Of a DNA stretch of 64,000 bases, positions 26,301 through 41,301 are shown in pieces. The DNA lies in assembly GCA_029783825.1 (NCBI GenBank), contig JAREIK010011351.1:1-64000 (forward strand). Direction: 5' to 3'. The notes beneath the pieces were generated by a model. The model was given only the letters and a program-made list of their open reading frames with translations. It did no database searches and was not told the origin of the DNA. The first letter of the stretch is position 1; the number at the start of each line of letters is the position of its first letter. This stretch comes from Sapria himalayana. Taxonomy: Eukaryota > Streptophyta > Magnoliopsida > Malpighiales > Rafflesiaceae. Made by a program: the position numbers and the translations under genes.

Positions 26301-29300
26301 TATCATATCTATGAATAAAATTGTTTATATTAAGTTTATATTATATATAATTATAATGATTATTTTTACATAATATTGTATTCACATTTTTAAAAAACTT
26401 TAAAATTATTATATTGTCAAAGGTTATAATATTTCAATATGTGAAAAAATATCGAAATAATTTTTTTGTTATTTAATTGTTTAAATTTAACCAATAAACC
26501 ACTAAATGCCTAAAAACATAAATTGCTAAAGTCCTAAAAGTCAAAATATCTAAATAATTAAAATATTAAACTGGTATACATTAATAATAATTCATAAATC
26601 TCATTTTAATTTTTATTCAATATAATTTTATATTTTTATTTTAATTATTTATCAGTTTATTTTTATAGAAATATTAATTACAAAATAAATTAATAGTGAG
26701 ACAGATATAACTTAAATTAAACCGATATATCCTAAATAATAAATAATAAATAATAAATCACATTTTTTTCATTATAATTTTAAATATTCATTTTAATTAT
26801 TAATTTTTTATTTTTATATAAATATTAATTAAAAAATAAATTGAGTTAGAAAAATATAATTTATGTAAATTATTTTTAATCAAACATCATAGATAAACTT
26901 TTTAAAATAAAAAAATTTCAAGACAAAAATTATTATATAGTAATATATTTTGTTTTGCTTCTGAATCATTTTATGTTTTGTAATTATTTTTTAATTGATA
27001 TCTCTCTTATAAATAATAGATTATTAGTTATTTTTTCTTCATTATTTGAATATTTATCAATAAAAATGTTTATATCAAATTTATATGATATATAAATATA
27101 ATGATTATTATAACTAAATATTGTATTCACTTTTGAAAAAAATTTTAAAATTAAGTATTTTTTCAAAGGTTATAACCTTTAGAAATTGTGAAAAAAAAAA
27201 AGTTTCTTGTTATTCTATTGTTTAAATAAAACATATACGCCAGAAAATGCCTAAGGATTTAAATCACTAAACTACAAAATTTTGATACCTCAATATAGAT
27301 AATCCTTTAAATCTGTATACCCTAAATAATAATTAATAAATTTCATTTTTATTTGTTTTCATTATAATTTAAAAAATTCATTTTGATTGTTGAGTTTTTA
27401 TTTTTATATTTGTATTAATTAAAATATAAATTATGAGTTAAAAATAAAATTTATAAAAATTATTTTTAATCAAAAAATTGATAAGCTTATAAAAAGAATA
27501 AAAATTTAAAAACAAATAATTATTTGTTAGTATTATATTTTGCTTTGATTTTGAATCATTTTAGTTATTTTATTTTTTAAATAAAACCTATAGACAATTA
27601 AATGCTTACTTACTTAAATAAGTAAGCTCATAAACCCCGAAACCCCTAAATACATAAAGATTTTGACATCTATATACTACTTAATAAAAAATAAATCTTA
27701 TTTTTATTTCTATTTATTATAATTTTAAATATTCATTTTAATTATTTATAGTTTAATTTTTTAGAAAAATTAATTACAAAATAAATTTTGAGTGAGACAA
27801 ATATTATTTAAATAATTTATTTTTAATCAATAAAAAAATATAAGCTTATAAAAAGAAGAAAAATTTTAAAATAAATATTATTTTTTAGTAATATATTTTG
27901 ATTTGATTTTGAATCATTTTGTGTTATGTAAATATATTTTAATTAATATTTATATTATTAATAATAGTTTATTAATTTAATTTTTGATCATTATTATAAT
28001 ATCTATCATTAAAATTGTTTATATTGAATTTATATGTTATATAATTAGTAAGATTAATATAATTATACATAGTATTCACATTTCAAAAAATTTTTAAAAT
28101 TATTTTATTTTCAAAGATTATAATCTTTGAAAATAAGAAAAAATCTATAAAATTTTTTTTATTTTTATTATAGAAATAAAATCTATAAACCACTAAATAC
28201 CTAAGAACATAAATTGAGAAACTACTAAACGACAAAACTCCAAATTAATCAAACCATTAAACCGGTATACCACATATAATAAATCATAAATCTCATTTTA
28301 ATTTGTAGTCATTATAATTTTAAATATTCATTTTAATTATTTATTAGTTTATTTTTTATAGAAATATTAATTACAAAATAAATAATGAGCGAAACAACTA
28401 TAATTTTTGTAATTTATTTTTAATAAAAAAAAATATAAGCATATAAAAAGAAGTAAAAATTTAAATACAAAAAAATATTATTTAGTAATATATTTTACTT
28501 TGATTTTGAATCATTATATATAGATTTTGCAATTATATTTTAATTGCCATCAATCTTATTAAGAATAATTTATTAATTTATTATTTGATCAATTTTATAA
28601 TATCGAACAATAAAATTACTTATATTCTATTAAAATGTCTTATAATTATTAAGTTATTATAACTAAATATTATATTTACATTTGAAAAAATTTAAAAATT
28701 ATTATATTTTCAAAGGTTATAACCTTCAAAAATGATAAAAAATCACAAAAATAATTATTTTATTATTTTATTATTAAAATAAAACTTATAAACCACTAAA
28801 TGCCTAAACATTTAAATCTCTAGACTCCTAAACCCCAAAACACCCTAAATAGTTAAACCATTAAACCTATATAAACTAAATACTAAATAATAAATCTTAT
28901 TTTTATTTGTATTCATTATAATTTTAAATATTAATTTTAATTATTTTTTAGTTTATTTTTATAGAAATATTAATTACAAAATAAATAATGAGTGAGACAT
29001 ATATAATTTAAATAAATTATTTTTTATGAAAAAAAATATAAGCTTATAAAAAGTAACAAAATTTCAAAAATTTAAAATTTTATTTAGTAATATAATTTAC
29101 ATTGATTTTGAAGTATTTTGGGTTCTGCAAATATATTTTAATTAATATCTGTCATATTAATAATAGTTTATTAATTTATTTTTTGATCATCAAAATAATA
29201 TATATTATTAAAATTTTTTATATTTAATTTACATCAAATATAATTATTAAGATTATGATAACTAAGTATTGTATTCATATTTTAGAACTATTAAAAAATT

Positions 29301-30585
29301 ATTATATTTTCAAAGCTTATAACCATTGAAAATCACGAAAATTCATAAAAATGAATTTTTTGTTATTTCAATCATTAAATAACACCTATAAACACCTAAA
29401 TGTTTAAACATATAATACAATAAACTCATTAACCCCAAAACAACAATAAACTTAAACTATTAAATAGGTATACCCTAAATAATTAATCATAAATCTCATT
29501 TTATTAGTATTCATTATAATTTTATATATACATTTTAATTATTTATTAATTATTTTTATAGGAATATAAATTAAAAAATAAATTAATAGTGAGACAAATA
29601 TAATTTAAATTATTTATTTTTCATCAAAAAATATATAAGCATATAAATGGATACAAAAATATAAAAATTTTAAATTAATATTTAGTAAAATATTTCACTT
29701 TGATTTTGAATCATTTTAGGTTTTGTAAATATATTTTAAACAATATTTATCTTATTAATAATTGTTTATTAATCTTTTGTATGATCATTATTATAATATA
29801 TATCAATATAATTGTTTATATTAAATTTACGTGATATATAATTATTAAGTTTTTTATAACTAAATATAGTATTCACATTTAAAAATCATTTAAAAATTGT
29901 TATCGTTTCAAAGGTTATATCCTTAAAAAAATGAGAACAAATAACAAAAAATTTTTTTTTGTTATTTTATTTTTTAAATAAAACCTATAATCTACTAAAT
30001 GCCTAAACACTTAAATCATTAAATTCTTAAATCCCAAAACACCTATATATATAATCTTTTAAACCCATATATTTTATCTTATTAATAATAGTTTATTTAA
30101 TATCTATCTTATTAATATATATTTACTTTGATTTAGATTCATTTTAGGTATTGCAAATAAATTTTATTTAATATCTATCTTATTAATAATAGATTATTAA
30201 TTTATTTTTTTATCGTCATCATAATATCTATAAAATAATTATTTATATAAAATTTACATAATATATAATTATTTAGATTATTATAACCAAATAATATTTT
30301 CATATTTTAAAAGAATATAAAAATTATTAAGTTTTCATATTAATTACAAAATAAATTATGAGTGATACAAATATAATTTAAATAATTTATTTTTCATCAA
30401 AACAAATATAAGCTTATAAAAAGAAGCAAAAACTGAAAAAAATTATTATTTAGTAATAAAATTTACTTGGATTTTGAATATTTTTAGGTTTTGCAATTAT
30501 ATTTTAATTTATATCTATCATATTAATAATAGCATAGTAATTTATTTTTTTGATAATTGATATCATATCTATCAATAAAATTGTT
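20400..30585 (+). repeat. Satellite higher-order repeat, copy 3
   Basis: This complete copy is 10,186 bp, slightly shorter than copies 1 and 2 through 1-2 bp losses in homopolymers. It has private changes, for example around 24,275-24,300, where 'catactctta' of the other three copies reads 'cataccctaa', and near 26,850, where 'ttagacaaa' reads 'ttagaaaaa'. Single-base indels near 26,880-27,170 open a spurious 60-codon minus frame (26,984-27,166) that is absent from the other copies. No gene is seen. Confidence 0.95.
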
Positions 30586-33500
30586 TATATTTAGTTTATA
30601 TTAGATATAATTATAATGATTATTATTACTAAATATTGTATTCATATTTTTAAAAAATTTTAAAATTATTACATTTTCAAAGGTTATAACCTTTGAAAAT
30701 GTAAAAAAATATCAAAAATAGTTATTTTGTTATTTCATTGTTTAAATAAAACCTATAAACCACTAAATGCCAAAAAACATAAATCGCTAAAGTCATAAAT
30801 GAAAAAACCTTTAAATACTTAAAATATTAAACTGGTATACATTAATAATAATTCATAAATCTCATTTTAATTTTTATTCAGTATATTTTAAATTTTTGTT
30901 TTAATAATTTATCTGTTTATCTTTATAGAAATATTAATTAAAAAATAATTTATTAGTTAGACAAATCTAATTTAAATTAGACTGGTATACCCAAAATAAT
31001 AAAGAATAAATCTCAATATTTTTTTTCATTATAATTTTAAATATTGATTTTAATTATTTATTTATTTATTTTTATATAAATATTAATCAAAAAATAAATT
31101 ATGAGTTAGACAAATATAATTTATATAAATTAATTTTTGTCAAAAAAAATGGATAACCTTTTTAAAAGAAAATAAAAATTTCAAACAACAAATTATTATA
31201 TAATAATATATTTTGCTTTTCTTTTAAATCATTTTAGTTTTTGTAATTATATTTTAATTGATATCTATCTTATTAATAATAGATTATTAATTAATTTTTT
31301 CATCATTATTAGAATATTTATAAATAAAATTATTTATATTGAATTTATATGATATATAAATATAATGATTATTATAACTAAATATTGTATTTACATTTTA
31401 AAAAAAATTAAATATTATTATATTTTCAAATGTTATAACCTTTGAAAATATCAAAAAATAATAAAAAAATTTTTTGTATTATTTTATTTTTTTAATAAAA
31501 CCTATAAACCACTAAATGCATACACAGTTAAATCAGTAAACTCGTAAATATCATAATGCCTAAATACATAAACCATTAAACCGCTATATATTACTTAATA
31601 ATTAATAAATCTAATTTTTATTTCTATTTATTATAATTTAAAATATTCATTTTAATTATTTATTAGTTTATTTTTATAGAAATATTTATTACCAATTAAA
31701 TTATGAGAGCAACATATATATTTTAATTAATTTATTTTTAATAAAAAAAAATTATTCTTATAAAAGAAGTAAAAATTTAAAAATTAAAAATTATTATCGA
31801 GTAATATATTTTACTTTAATTTTGAATCAATTTGAGTTTTGTAAATAATTTTTACTTAATATCAACATTTTTATTAATAGTTTATTAATTTAAATTTTGA
31901 TCATTATTATATTATCTATCAATAAAATTGATTATATTGAATTTATATGATATATAAATTAATTTTATTATAACTAAATATTGTATTCACATTTCAAAAA
32001 ATTTTAAATATTATTATATTTTAAAAGGTTATAACCTATGAAAATGATAACAAATTATAGAAATTTTTTTTGTTTTTTTATTTTTTTATATAAAACCTAT
32101 AAACCACTAAATGCCTAAAAACATAAATTGAAAAATCCTAAACGACAAAACCTTTAAATACTTAAACTATTAAACAGGTGTACAATAATAAAAAATCATA
32201 AATCTCAATTTAATTTTTATTAAGTATAATTTTAACTTTTTATTTGAATTATTTATCAGTTTATTTTTATAGAAATATTAATTACAAATAAATTATCTGT
32301 GAGACAGATCTAATTTAAATAATTTATTTTTCATCAAAAAAAATATATATCCTTATAAAATGATGCAAAATTTTTAATACAAAAATTTATTATTTAGTAA
32401 TATATCTTATTTTTATTTAGAATCATTTTAGATTTTGCAATTTTAATTTAATTTATATCATTCTTATTAATAATAGTTTATTAATTTTTATTGATCATTA
32501 TTATAATATCCAGTAATAAAATTATTTATATTGAGATTACATTATATATAATCATTAAGATTATTATTAATGAATATTATATTCACATTTAAAAAAAATT
32601 TAAAATTATTATAATTTCAAAGGTTATTACCTTCAAAAATTAAAAAAATCAAAAACTTAAATTTTTTATTTTTTAATTCAATAAATAAAAACTATAAATC
32701 ACTCAAGGCCTAAACACTTAAATCACTAAACCTCAAAAGACCTTAATACTTAAACCATTAAACTGGTATATCCTGAATAATAAATAATAAATCTTTATTT
32801 TATTTGTATTCATTATAACTTTAAATATACATTTTAATTATTTATTAGTTTATTTTTATAGAATTATAAATTAAACATAAATTATGAGGAAGACAAATAT
32901 AATTTAAATAATTTATTTTAATAACAAAAAATATAAACTTATAAAAATAAGTAAAACAACAAAGAAAGTATTATTTTGTGAAATATTTTACTTTGATTTT
33001 GAATAAATTTTCGTTTTTCAAATATTTTTAAAATAATATCTATCTTATTTATAATAGTTTATTAATTTATTTTTTGATCATTAATATAATTTATTTCAAT
33101 ATAATTGTTTATATTGAATTTACATGATATATAATTATTAATATTATCATAACTAAATATAATATTCACATAAAAAAAATTTAAAAATTGTTATATTTTC
33201 AAAGTTTATAAACTTAAAAAATGAGAAAAAGTAACAAAAATAAATTTTTTGTTATATCATTATTTAAATAAAACTTATAAACCATTAAAAACCTAAATAC
33301 ATAAATTTCTAAACTCCTAAACCCCGAAGCCCCTAAATACCTAAACCTTTAAACTCGTAAACCTTAAATATAATTTAAATAATTTATAGAAATATTAATT
33401 ACAAAATAAATTATGAGTGACAAATATAATTTAAATAAAATATTTTTCAACAAAAAAAAAATATAAGCTTATAAAATGAAGCAAAAACTTAAAAAAAGTA

Positions 33501-36500
33501 TTATTTAGTAATAAATTTTACTTTGATTTTGAATCAATTTATTTTTTTAATTATATTTTAATTTATATCTATCATATTAATAATAGTTTATTAATTTATT
33601 TTTTCAAAATTGATATAATATTTTCAATAAAATTGTTTATATTAGTTTATATTATATATATTATAATAATACTTATTAATAAATATTGTATTCACATTTT
33701 TAAAAAATTTTAAAATTATTATATTTTCAAATGTACATTTACTAATTTGAAAAAATATCAAAAATAAATTTTTTGTTATTTCATTGTTTAAATAAAAGTT
33801 ATAACCATTAAATGCCTAAATACTTAAATCAATAACTTCTAAATCTCGAAAACCCTATATAGATAAATTTTTTAAACAGGTATATCCTAAATAATAAATA
33901 ATAAATCTCATTTTTATTTTTTTCATTATAATTTTAAATATACATTTTAATTATTTATTAGTTTATTTTTATATAAATATTAATTACAAGATAAATTATA
34001 AGTTAGATAAATATAATTTATATAAATTAATTTTCAACAAAAAAATATATATAAACTTATTAAAAGAAGAAAAAAATTAAAAACAAAAAATAATTATATA
34101 GTAATATATTTTACTTTGTTTCTGAATCATTTTAGGTTTTGTAATTATATTTTAATTGATATCTAACTTATTAATAATAGATTATTAATTTATTATTTGA
34201 TCATTATTAGAATATTTATCAATAAAAATATTTGTATGATATATAGATTTAATAATTATTATAACTAAATATTGTATTCACTTTTGAAAAGAATTATAAA
34301 ATTATTATATTTTCAAAGATTGTAACCTTTGAACATGTGAAAAAACAAAAAATATATATTTTTTTTATTATTTCATTGTTTAAATAAAACTTATAAATCA
34401 CCAAATGCCTAAACACTTAAATCACTAAACTACAATATCCTGATAACCGAATATAGATAATCGTTTAAATAGGCATACTCTTAATAATAATTAATAAATC
34501 TCATTTTTATTTGTTTTCAATATAATTTAAAAAATTCATTTTGATTGTTTAGTTGTTTATTTATATATATATTAATTATAAAATAAATTATGAGTTAAAA
34601 ATATAATTTATAAAAATTATTTTTCATCAAAAAATACATAAGCTTATAAAAAGAATAAAAATTTAAAAATTAATTATTATTATTAAGTAATATATTTTGC
34701 TTTGCTTATGAATCATTTTAGGTTTTGATATTATATTTTAAGTAATATCAATCTTAATCATAATAGATTTTTAATTTATTTTTTGATAATTCTTAGAATA
34801 TCTATCAATATAATTGTTTATAGTGAATTTATATGATATATAATTATTAAGATTATTATAAATATATTTTGGATTCACTTTTGAAAAGAAAAGTAAAATT
34901 TATTATATTTTCAAATGTTCCTTAAAAAATGAGAAAAAATAATAAAAATAAATTTTTTGTTATTTCATTTTTAAAATAAAACCTATATATCATGAAATGC
35001 TTAATTACTTAAATTAGTAAGCTCATAGTTCCTGAAACCCCTAAATACATAAATCTTTTAACAGATATATACTACTTAATAAATAATAAATCTTATTTTT
35101 ATTTCTATTTATTATAATTTTAATATTCATATAAATTATTTAAAGTTTAATTATTAATAAAAATTAATTACAAAAAAAATTTTGAGTTAGACAGATATTA
35201 TTTAAATAATTTATTTTAAATCAATAAAAAATATAAGCTTATAAAAAGAAGGAAATATCTGAAAATTAAATATTATTATTAAGTAATATATTTTGATTTC
35301 ATTTTGAATCATTGTGTGTTATGTAAATATATTTTAATTAATATTTATATTATTAATAATAGTTTATTAATTTAATTTTTGATCATTATTATACTATCTA
35401 TCATAAAAATTGTTTATATTGAATTTATATGATTTATAACTAGTAAGATTAATATAATTATACATGGTATTCACATTTCAAAAAATTTTAAAACTTATTT
35501 TATTTTCAAAGGTTATAACCTTTGAAAATCATATAAAATCAAAAAAAAATTTATTATATAAATAAAAACTATAAACTACTAAATGCCAAAAAACATAAAT
35601 TTCTAAACACATAAATGACAAAACCCCTAAATTAACAATCCATTAAACCGGTATACCATATATAATAAATCAAAAATCTCATTTTAATTTGTATTCATTA
35701 TAATTTTAAATATTCATTTTAATTATATATTTGTTTATTTTTTATAGAACTATAAATCAAAAATAAATAAAGAGTGAGACATATATAATTGTAATAATTT
35801 ATTTTTAATCAAAAAATAAATATAAGATTATAAAAAAGAAGTAAAAATTTAAAAACAAAAAAATTATCAGTTAGTAATATAATTTACTTTGATTTTGAAT
35901 CATTATAGGTTTTGCTTTTATATTTTAATTGCAAATTTATGTTTTGATCATTATTATAATATATATCAATAAAATTACTTATATTGAATTTAAATGTCTT
36001 ATAAATATTAAGATTATTATATAAAATATTATATTTACATTTGAAAAAAATTTAAAAATTATTATATTTTCAAAGGATATAATCTTCAAAAATTTAAAAA
36101 AATAATAAAAATAAATTTTTGCTATATCAATGATTAAATAAAACTTATAAACCACTAAATGCCTAAACACTTAAACATCGAAACTCCTAAACACAAAAGC
36201 CCCTAAATACTTAAAACTTTAAACTCGTAAACCTTAAATATAATTTAAATAATTTATTAAAATATCAATTACAAAATAAATTATGAGTGTTACAAATAAA
36301 ATTTAAATAATTTATTTTTCATCAAAAAAATATATAAGCTTATAAAAAGAAGCAAAAACTAAAAAACAAAAAATTTTATTTAGTAATAAATTTTACTTGA
36401 ATTTTGAATAAATTTAGGTTTTGCAATTATATTTTAATTTATATCCAACATAATAATAATAACATATTAATTTATTTTTTGATAATTAATATCATATCTA

Positions 36501-38283
36501 TGAATAAAATTGTTTATATTAAGTTTATATTATATATAATTATAATGATTATTTTTACATAATATTGTATTCACATTTTTAAAAAACTTTAAAATTATTA
36601 TATTGTCAAAGGTTATAATATTTCAATATGTGAAAAAATATCGAAATAATTTTTTTGTTATTTAATTGTTTAAATTTAACCAATAAACCACTAAATGCCT
36701 AAAAACATAAATTGCTAAAGTCCTAAAAGTCAAAATATCTAAATAATTAAAATATTAAACTGGTATACATTAATAATAATTCATAAATCTCATTTTAATT
36801 TTTATTCAATATAATTTTATATTTTTATTTTAATTATTTATCAGTTTATTTTTATAGAAATATTAATTACAAAATAAATTAATAGTGAGACAGATATAAC
36901 TTAAATTAAACCGATATATCCTAAATAATAAATAATAAATAATAAATCACATTTTTTTCATTATAATTTTAAATATTCATTTTAATTATTAATTTTTTAT
37001 TTTTATATAAATATTAATTAAAAAATAAATTGAGTTAGACAAATATAATTTATGTAAATTATTTTTAATCAAAACATTATAGATAAACTTTTTAAAATAA
37101 AAAAAATTTCAAGACAAAAAATTATTATATAGTAATATATTTTGTTTTGCTTCTGAATCATTTTATGTTTTGTAATTATTTTTTAATTGATATCTCTCTT
37201 ATAAATAATAGATTATTAAGTTATTTTTTCTTCATTATTTGAATATTTATCAATAAAAATGTTTATATCAAATTTATATGATATATAAATATAATGATTA
37301 TTATAACTAAATATTGTATTCACTTTTGAAAAAAATTTTAAAATTAGTATTTTTTCAAAGGTTATAACCTTTGAAATTGTGAAAAAAAAAAAAATTTCTT
37401 TGTTATTCTATTGTTTAAATAAAACATATACGCCAGAAAATGCCTAAGGATTTAAATCACTAAACTACAAAATTTTGATACCTCAATATAGATAATCCTT
37501 TAAATCTGTATACCCTAAATAATAATTAATAAATTTCATTTTTATTTGTTTTCATTATAATTTAAAAAATTCATTTTGATTGTTTAGTTTTTTATTTTTA
37601 TATTTGTATTAATTAAAATATAAATTATGAGTTAAAAATAAAATTTATAAAAATTATTTTTAATCAAAAAATTGATAAGCTTATAAAAAGAATAAAAATT
37701 TAAAAACAAATAATTATTTGTTAGTATTATATTTTGCTTTGATTTTGAATCATTTTAGTTATTTTATTTTTTAAATAAAACCTATAGACAATTAAATGCT
37801 TACTTACTTAAATAAGTAAGCTCATAAACCCCGAAACCCCTAAATACATAAAGATTTTGACATCTATATACTACTTAATAAAAAATAAATCTTATTTTTA
37901 TTTCTATTTATTATAATTTTAAATATTCATTTTAATTATTTATAGTTTAATTTTTTAGAAAAATTAATTACAAAATAAATTTTGAGTGAGACAAATATTA
38001 TTTAAATAATTTATTTTTAATCAATAAAAAAATATAAGCTTATAAAAAGAAGAAAAATTTTAAAATAAATATTATTTTTTAGTAATATATTTTGATTTGA
38101 TTTTGAATCATTTTGTGTTATGTAAATATATTTTAATTAATATTTATATTATTAATAATAGTTTATTAATTTAATTTTTGATCATTATTATAATATCTAT
38201 CATTAAAATTGTTTATATTGAATTTATATGTTATATAATTAGTAAGATTAATATAATTATACATAGTATTCACATTTCAAAAA
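30586..38283 (+). repeat. Satellite higher-order repeat, copy 4 (truncated)
   Basis: This copy runs about 7.7 kb and stops at the point equal to about 7,692 in copy 1. There, after 'acatttcaaa', the sequence switches abruptly to a different, diverged monomer. It carries more private substitutions than copies 1-3 do among themselves, for example near 32,903 (aatttaaat for aattgaaat), 35,750 (gaactata), 37,075 (cattatag) and 37,580 (gtttag for gttgag). This fits a position at the edge of the homogenised array. No gene is seen. Confidence 0.93.
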
Positions 38284-38637
38284 AATAAAAAGTATTATAT
38301 TTTCAAAGGTTATAACCTTCATAAATTAAAAAAAAATCAAAAAATTTAATATTTTATTTTTTCATTCTTTAAATAAAAACTATAATTCACTAAAGTCCTT
38401 AACACTTAAATTACTAAACCCAAAAACACCTATATACTTATACCATTAAACAAGTATATCCTGAATAATAAATAATAAATCTAAATTTTATTTGTATTCA
38501 TTATAATTTTAAATATTCATTTTAATTATTTATTAGTTTATTTTTATAAAATTATAAATTACAAAATAAGTTATGAGGAAGAAAAATATAATTTAAATAA
38601 TTTATTTTTAATAACAAAAATATAAACTTATAAAAAA
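38284..38637 (+). repeat. Diverged monomer piece at the HOR edge
   Basis: It follows abruptly after truncated HOR copy 4. It has a dyad (caaaggttataaccttcat), the block 'ctataattcactaaag' and the 'gttatgaggaaga' segment, which match the monomer at about 2,030-2,390 of copy 1 but with many substitutions. It is the left arm of a fold-back with about 39,281-39,640. Confidence 0.8.
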
Positions 38638-39640
38638 ATGAATTAATATGTTATTATTATTATGATGGATATAAATTAAAATATAATTACAAAACCTAAA
38701 ATTATTCAAAATCCAAGAAAAATTTATTACTAAAAAAATTTTTTGTTTTTTAGTTTTTGCTTCTTTTCATAAGCTTATATATTTTTTGATGAAAATTAAT
38801 TTATTTAAATTATATTTGTATCACTCATAATTTATTTTGTAATTGAAATTTTAATAAATTATTTAAATTATATTTAAGGTTTACGAGTTTAAAGGTTTAA
38901 GTATTTAGAAGCTTTTGTATATAGTAGTTTAGATGTTTAAGTATTTATAAGGTTTATTTAAACAATGATATAGCAAAAAATTAATTTTTATTATTTTTTT
39001 TAAATTTTTGAAGATTATACCTTAGAAAATATAATATTTTTAAATTTTTTTCAAATGTATATATAATATTTATTTATAATAATCTTCATAATTATAATTC
39101 ATTTAAATTCAATATAAATAATTATATTGCTAGATATTATAATTATGATCAAAAAACAAATTAATAAATTATTTTTAATAAAATAGTTATTTAAAAAGTA
39201 TTTGCAAAATCTAAATTGATTTAAATCAAAGTATAATATATTACTAAATAATAATTTTTTTTAATGTTTTGCTTTTTTTATAAGTTTATATTTTTGTTAT
39301 TAAAAATAAATTATTCAAATTATATTTGTCTTACTCATAATTTATTTTGAAATTTATAATTCTATAATAATAATAAACTACTATATAATTAAAGTGAATA
39401 TTTAAAATTATAATGAATACAAATAAAATTGAGATTTATTATTTATTATTCAGGATATACCGGTTTAATGGTTTAAGTATTTAGGTGTTTTGTGGTTTAA
39501 AAGTTTAGTGATTAAATTGTTTAGACCTTTAGTGATTTATAGTTTTTATTTAAAGAATAAAAAATCAAAAAAATTAATTTGTTGATTTTTTTTAATTTTT
39601 GAATGTTATAACCTTTGAAAATATAATAATTTTAATTTTA
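38284..39640. repeat. Fold-back inverted repeat at array reversal
   Basis: The arms are about 38,284-38,637 and 39,281-39,640 (near 355 bp), with a spacer of about 640 bp. For example 'aaactataattcactaaag' near 38,375 faces 'ctttagtgatttatagttt' near 39,527, and the 'atgaggaaga' and 'attcaggatata' segments also face each other. The arms are imperfect. This marks where the satellite changes direction beside the HOR. Confidence 0.78.
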
Positions 39641-41273
39641 TATAATGTAAACACAATATAAATAATTTTATTTATAGATATTAAAATAATGATCGATAAA
39701 TAAATTAATAAATTTGTATTTATAAGAATGATATAAAATTAAATATAATTGTATAATCTAAAATGATTCAAAATCAAAATAAGATATAATATTAAATAAT
39801 TATTTTTTATTTTTAAAATTGTGCCTCTTTTTATGAGCATCTTTTTTGATGAAAAATAAATTATTTAAATTATATATGTCGCACTAATAATTTATTTTGT
39901 AATTAATATTTCTATAAAAATAAACTGATAAATAATTAAAATGAATATTTAAAATTATAAAGAATACTAATAAAACTGAGATTTATGATTTAATATTTAA
40001 TGTTTTAACTATTTATGGCTTCAGGGTTTAGGAGTTTTGTCATTTTAATATTTAGTCATTTAGTGGTTTATAGGTTTTATATAAAAAATAAAATAACAAA
40101 AAATTTATTTTTGTTATTTTTTCTTATTTTTGAAGGTTATAACCTTTGAAAATATAAAAATTTTTAAATTTTTTTTTGAAAAGTGAATACAATATGAAGT
40201 TATAATAATCATAATAATTATATATAATATAATTTCAATATAAACTATTTTATTGATATTTATTATAATAATGATCATAAAAAAGAAATAATCAATTATT
40301 AATAAGATAAATATTGTTTAAAATATATTTGCAAAACCTAAAATGACTCAAATCAAACTGAAAATTTAAGTAAATATTAATTTTAAATTTTTAAATTTTT
40401 GTATCCATTTATAAGGCTATATATTTTTTGATGAAAAATAAATTATTTAAATTATATTTGTCTCACTAATAATTTATTTTTTAATTTATATTTCTATAAA
40501 TTTAAACTAATAAATAATTAAAATGTATATTTAAAATTATAATGAATACTAAAAAAATGAGATTTATTATTTATTATTTAGTGTATAACTATTTAATTGT
40601 TTATGTTTTTTGTGGTTTTGGGGTTAAGAAGTTTATTGATTTATATATTTACACATTTTCGTGTTTATATGTTTTATTTAATCAATGAAATAACAAAAAA
40701 TTTATTTTTTGAATTTTCGTGATTTTCAAAGGTTATTACCTTAAAAAATATAATAATTTTTTAATAGTTCTAAAATATGAATACAATACTTGTTTATAAT
40801 AATCTTAATAATTATATTTGTCGTAGATTCAATATAAAAAAATTTATTAATATATATTATAAAAATGATCAAAAAATAAATTAATAAACTATTATTAATA
40901 AGATTGATCGCAATTAAAATATAATTGCAAAACCTATATATAACTATTCAAAATCAAAGTAAAATATTTTACTAAATAATAATTTTTTGTTTTTAATTTT
41001 TTACTTCTTTATATAAGCTTATTTTTTTTTGATTAAAAATAAATGATTAAAATTATATTTGTATCACTCATTATTTATTTTGTGATTCATATTTCTATAA
41101 AAAATAAACTAATAAATAAATAAAATGAATATTTAAAATTATAATGAATACAAATTAAAATGAGATTTATGATTTATTATATATGGTATCTGGTTTAATG
41201 GGTTGATTATTTAGTGATTTATAGGTTTTATTTATATAATTAAAATTTAAAATTCTATTTTTGATTATTTCTG

Positions 41274-41301
41274 ATTTTCAAAGGTTATAACCTTTGAAAA
41301 T
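41274..41301. repeat. 28-bp perfect palindrome in the inverted block
   Basis: The same exact dyad as at 4,921-4,948 (ATTTTCAAAGGTTA and complement) is present in a diverged monomer outside the homogenised HOR, so the element has outlived much of the flanking sequence. Confidence 0.88.

Noticed and set aside
26984..27166. 60-codon minus frame in HOR copy 3
   Set aside because: It exists only because of single-base indels in A/T runs of copy 3. The equivalent places in copies 1, 2 and 4 are not open.
1..38283. CRISPR array as an explanation for regular repeats
   Set aside because: The unit is about 600 bp with diverged monomers, with no short exact repeats, unique spacers or cas genes. The composition and telomere-like motifs are eukaryotic.
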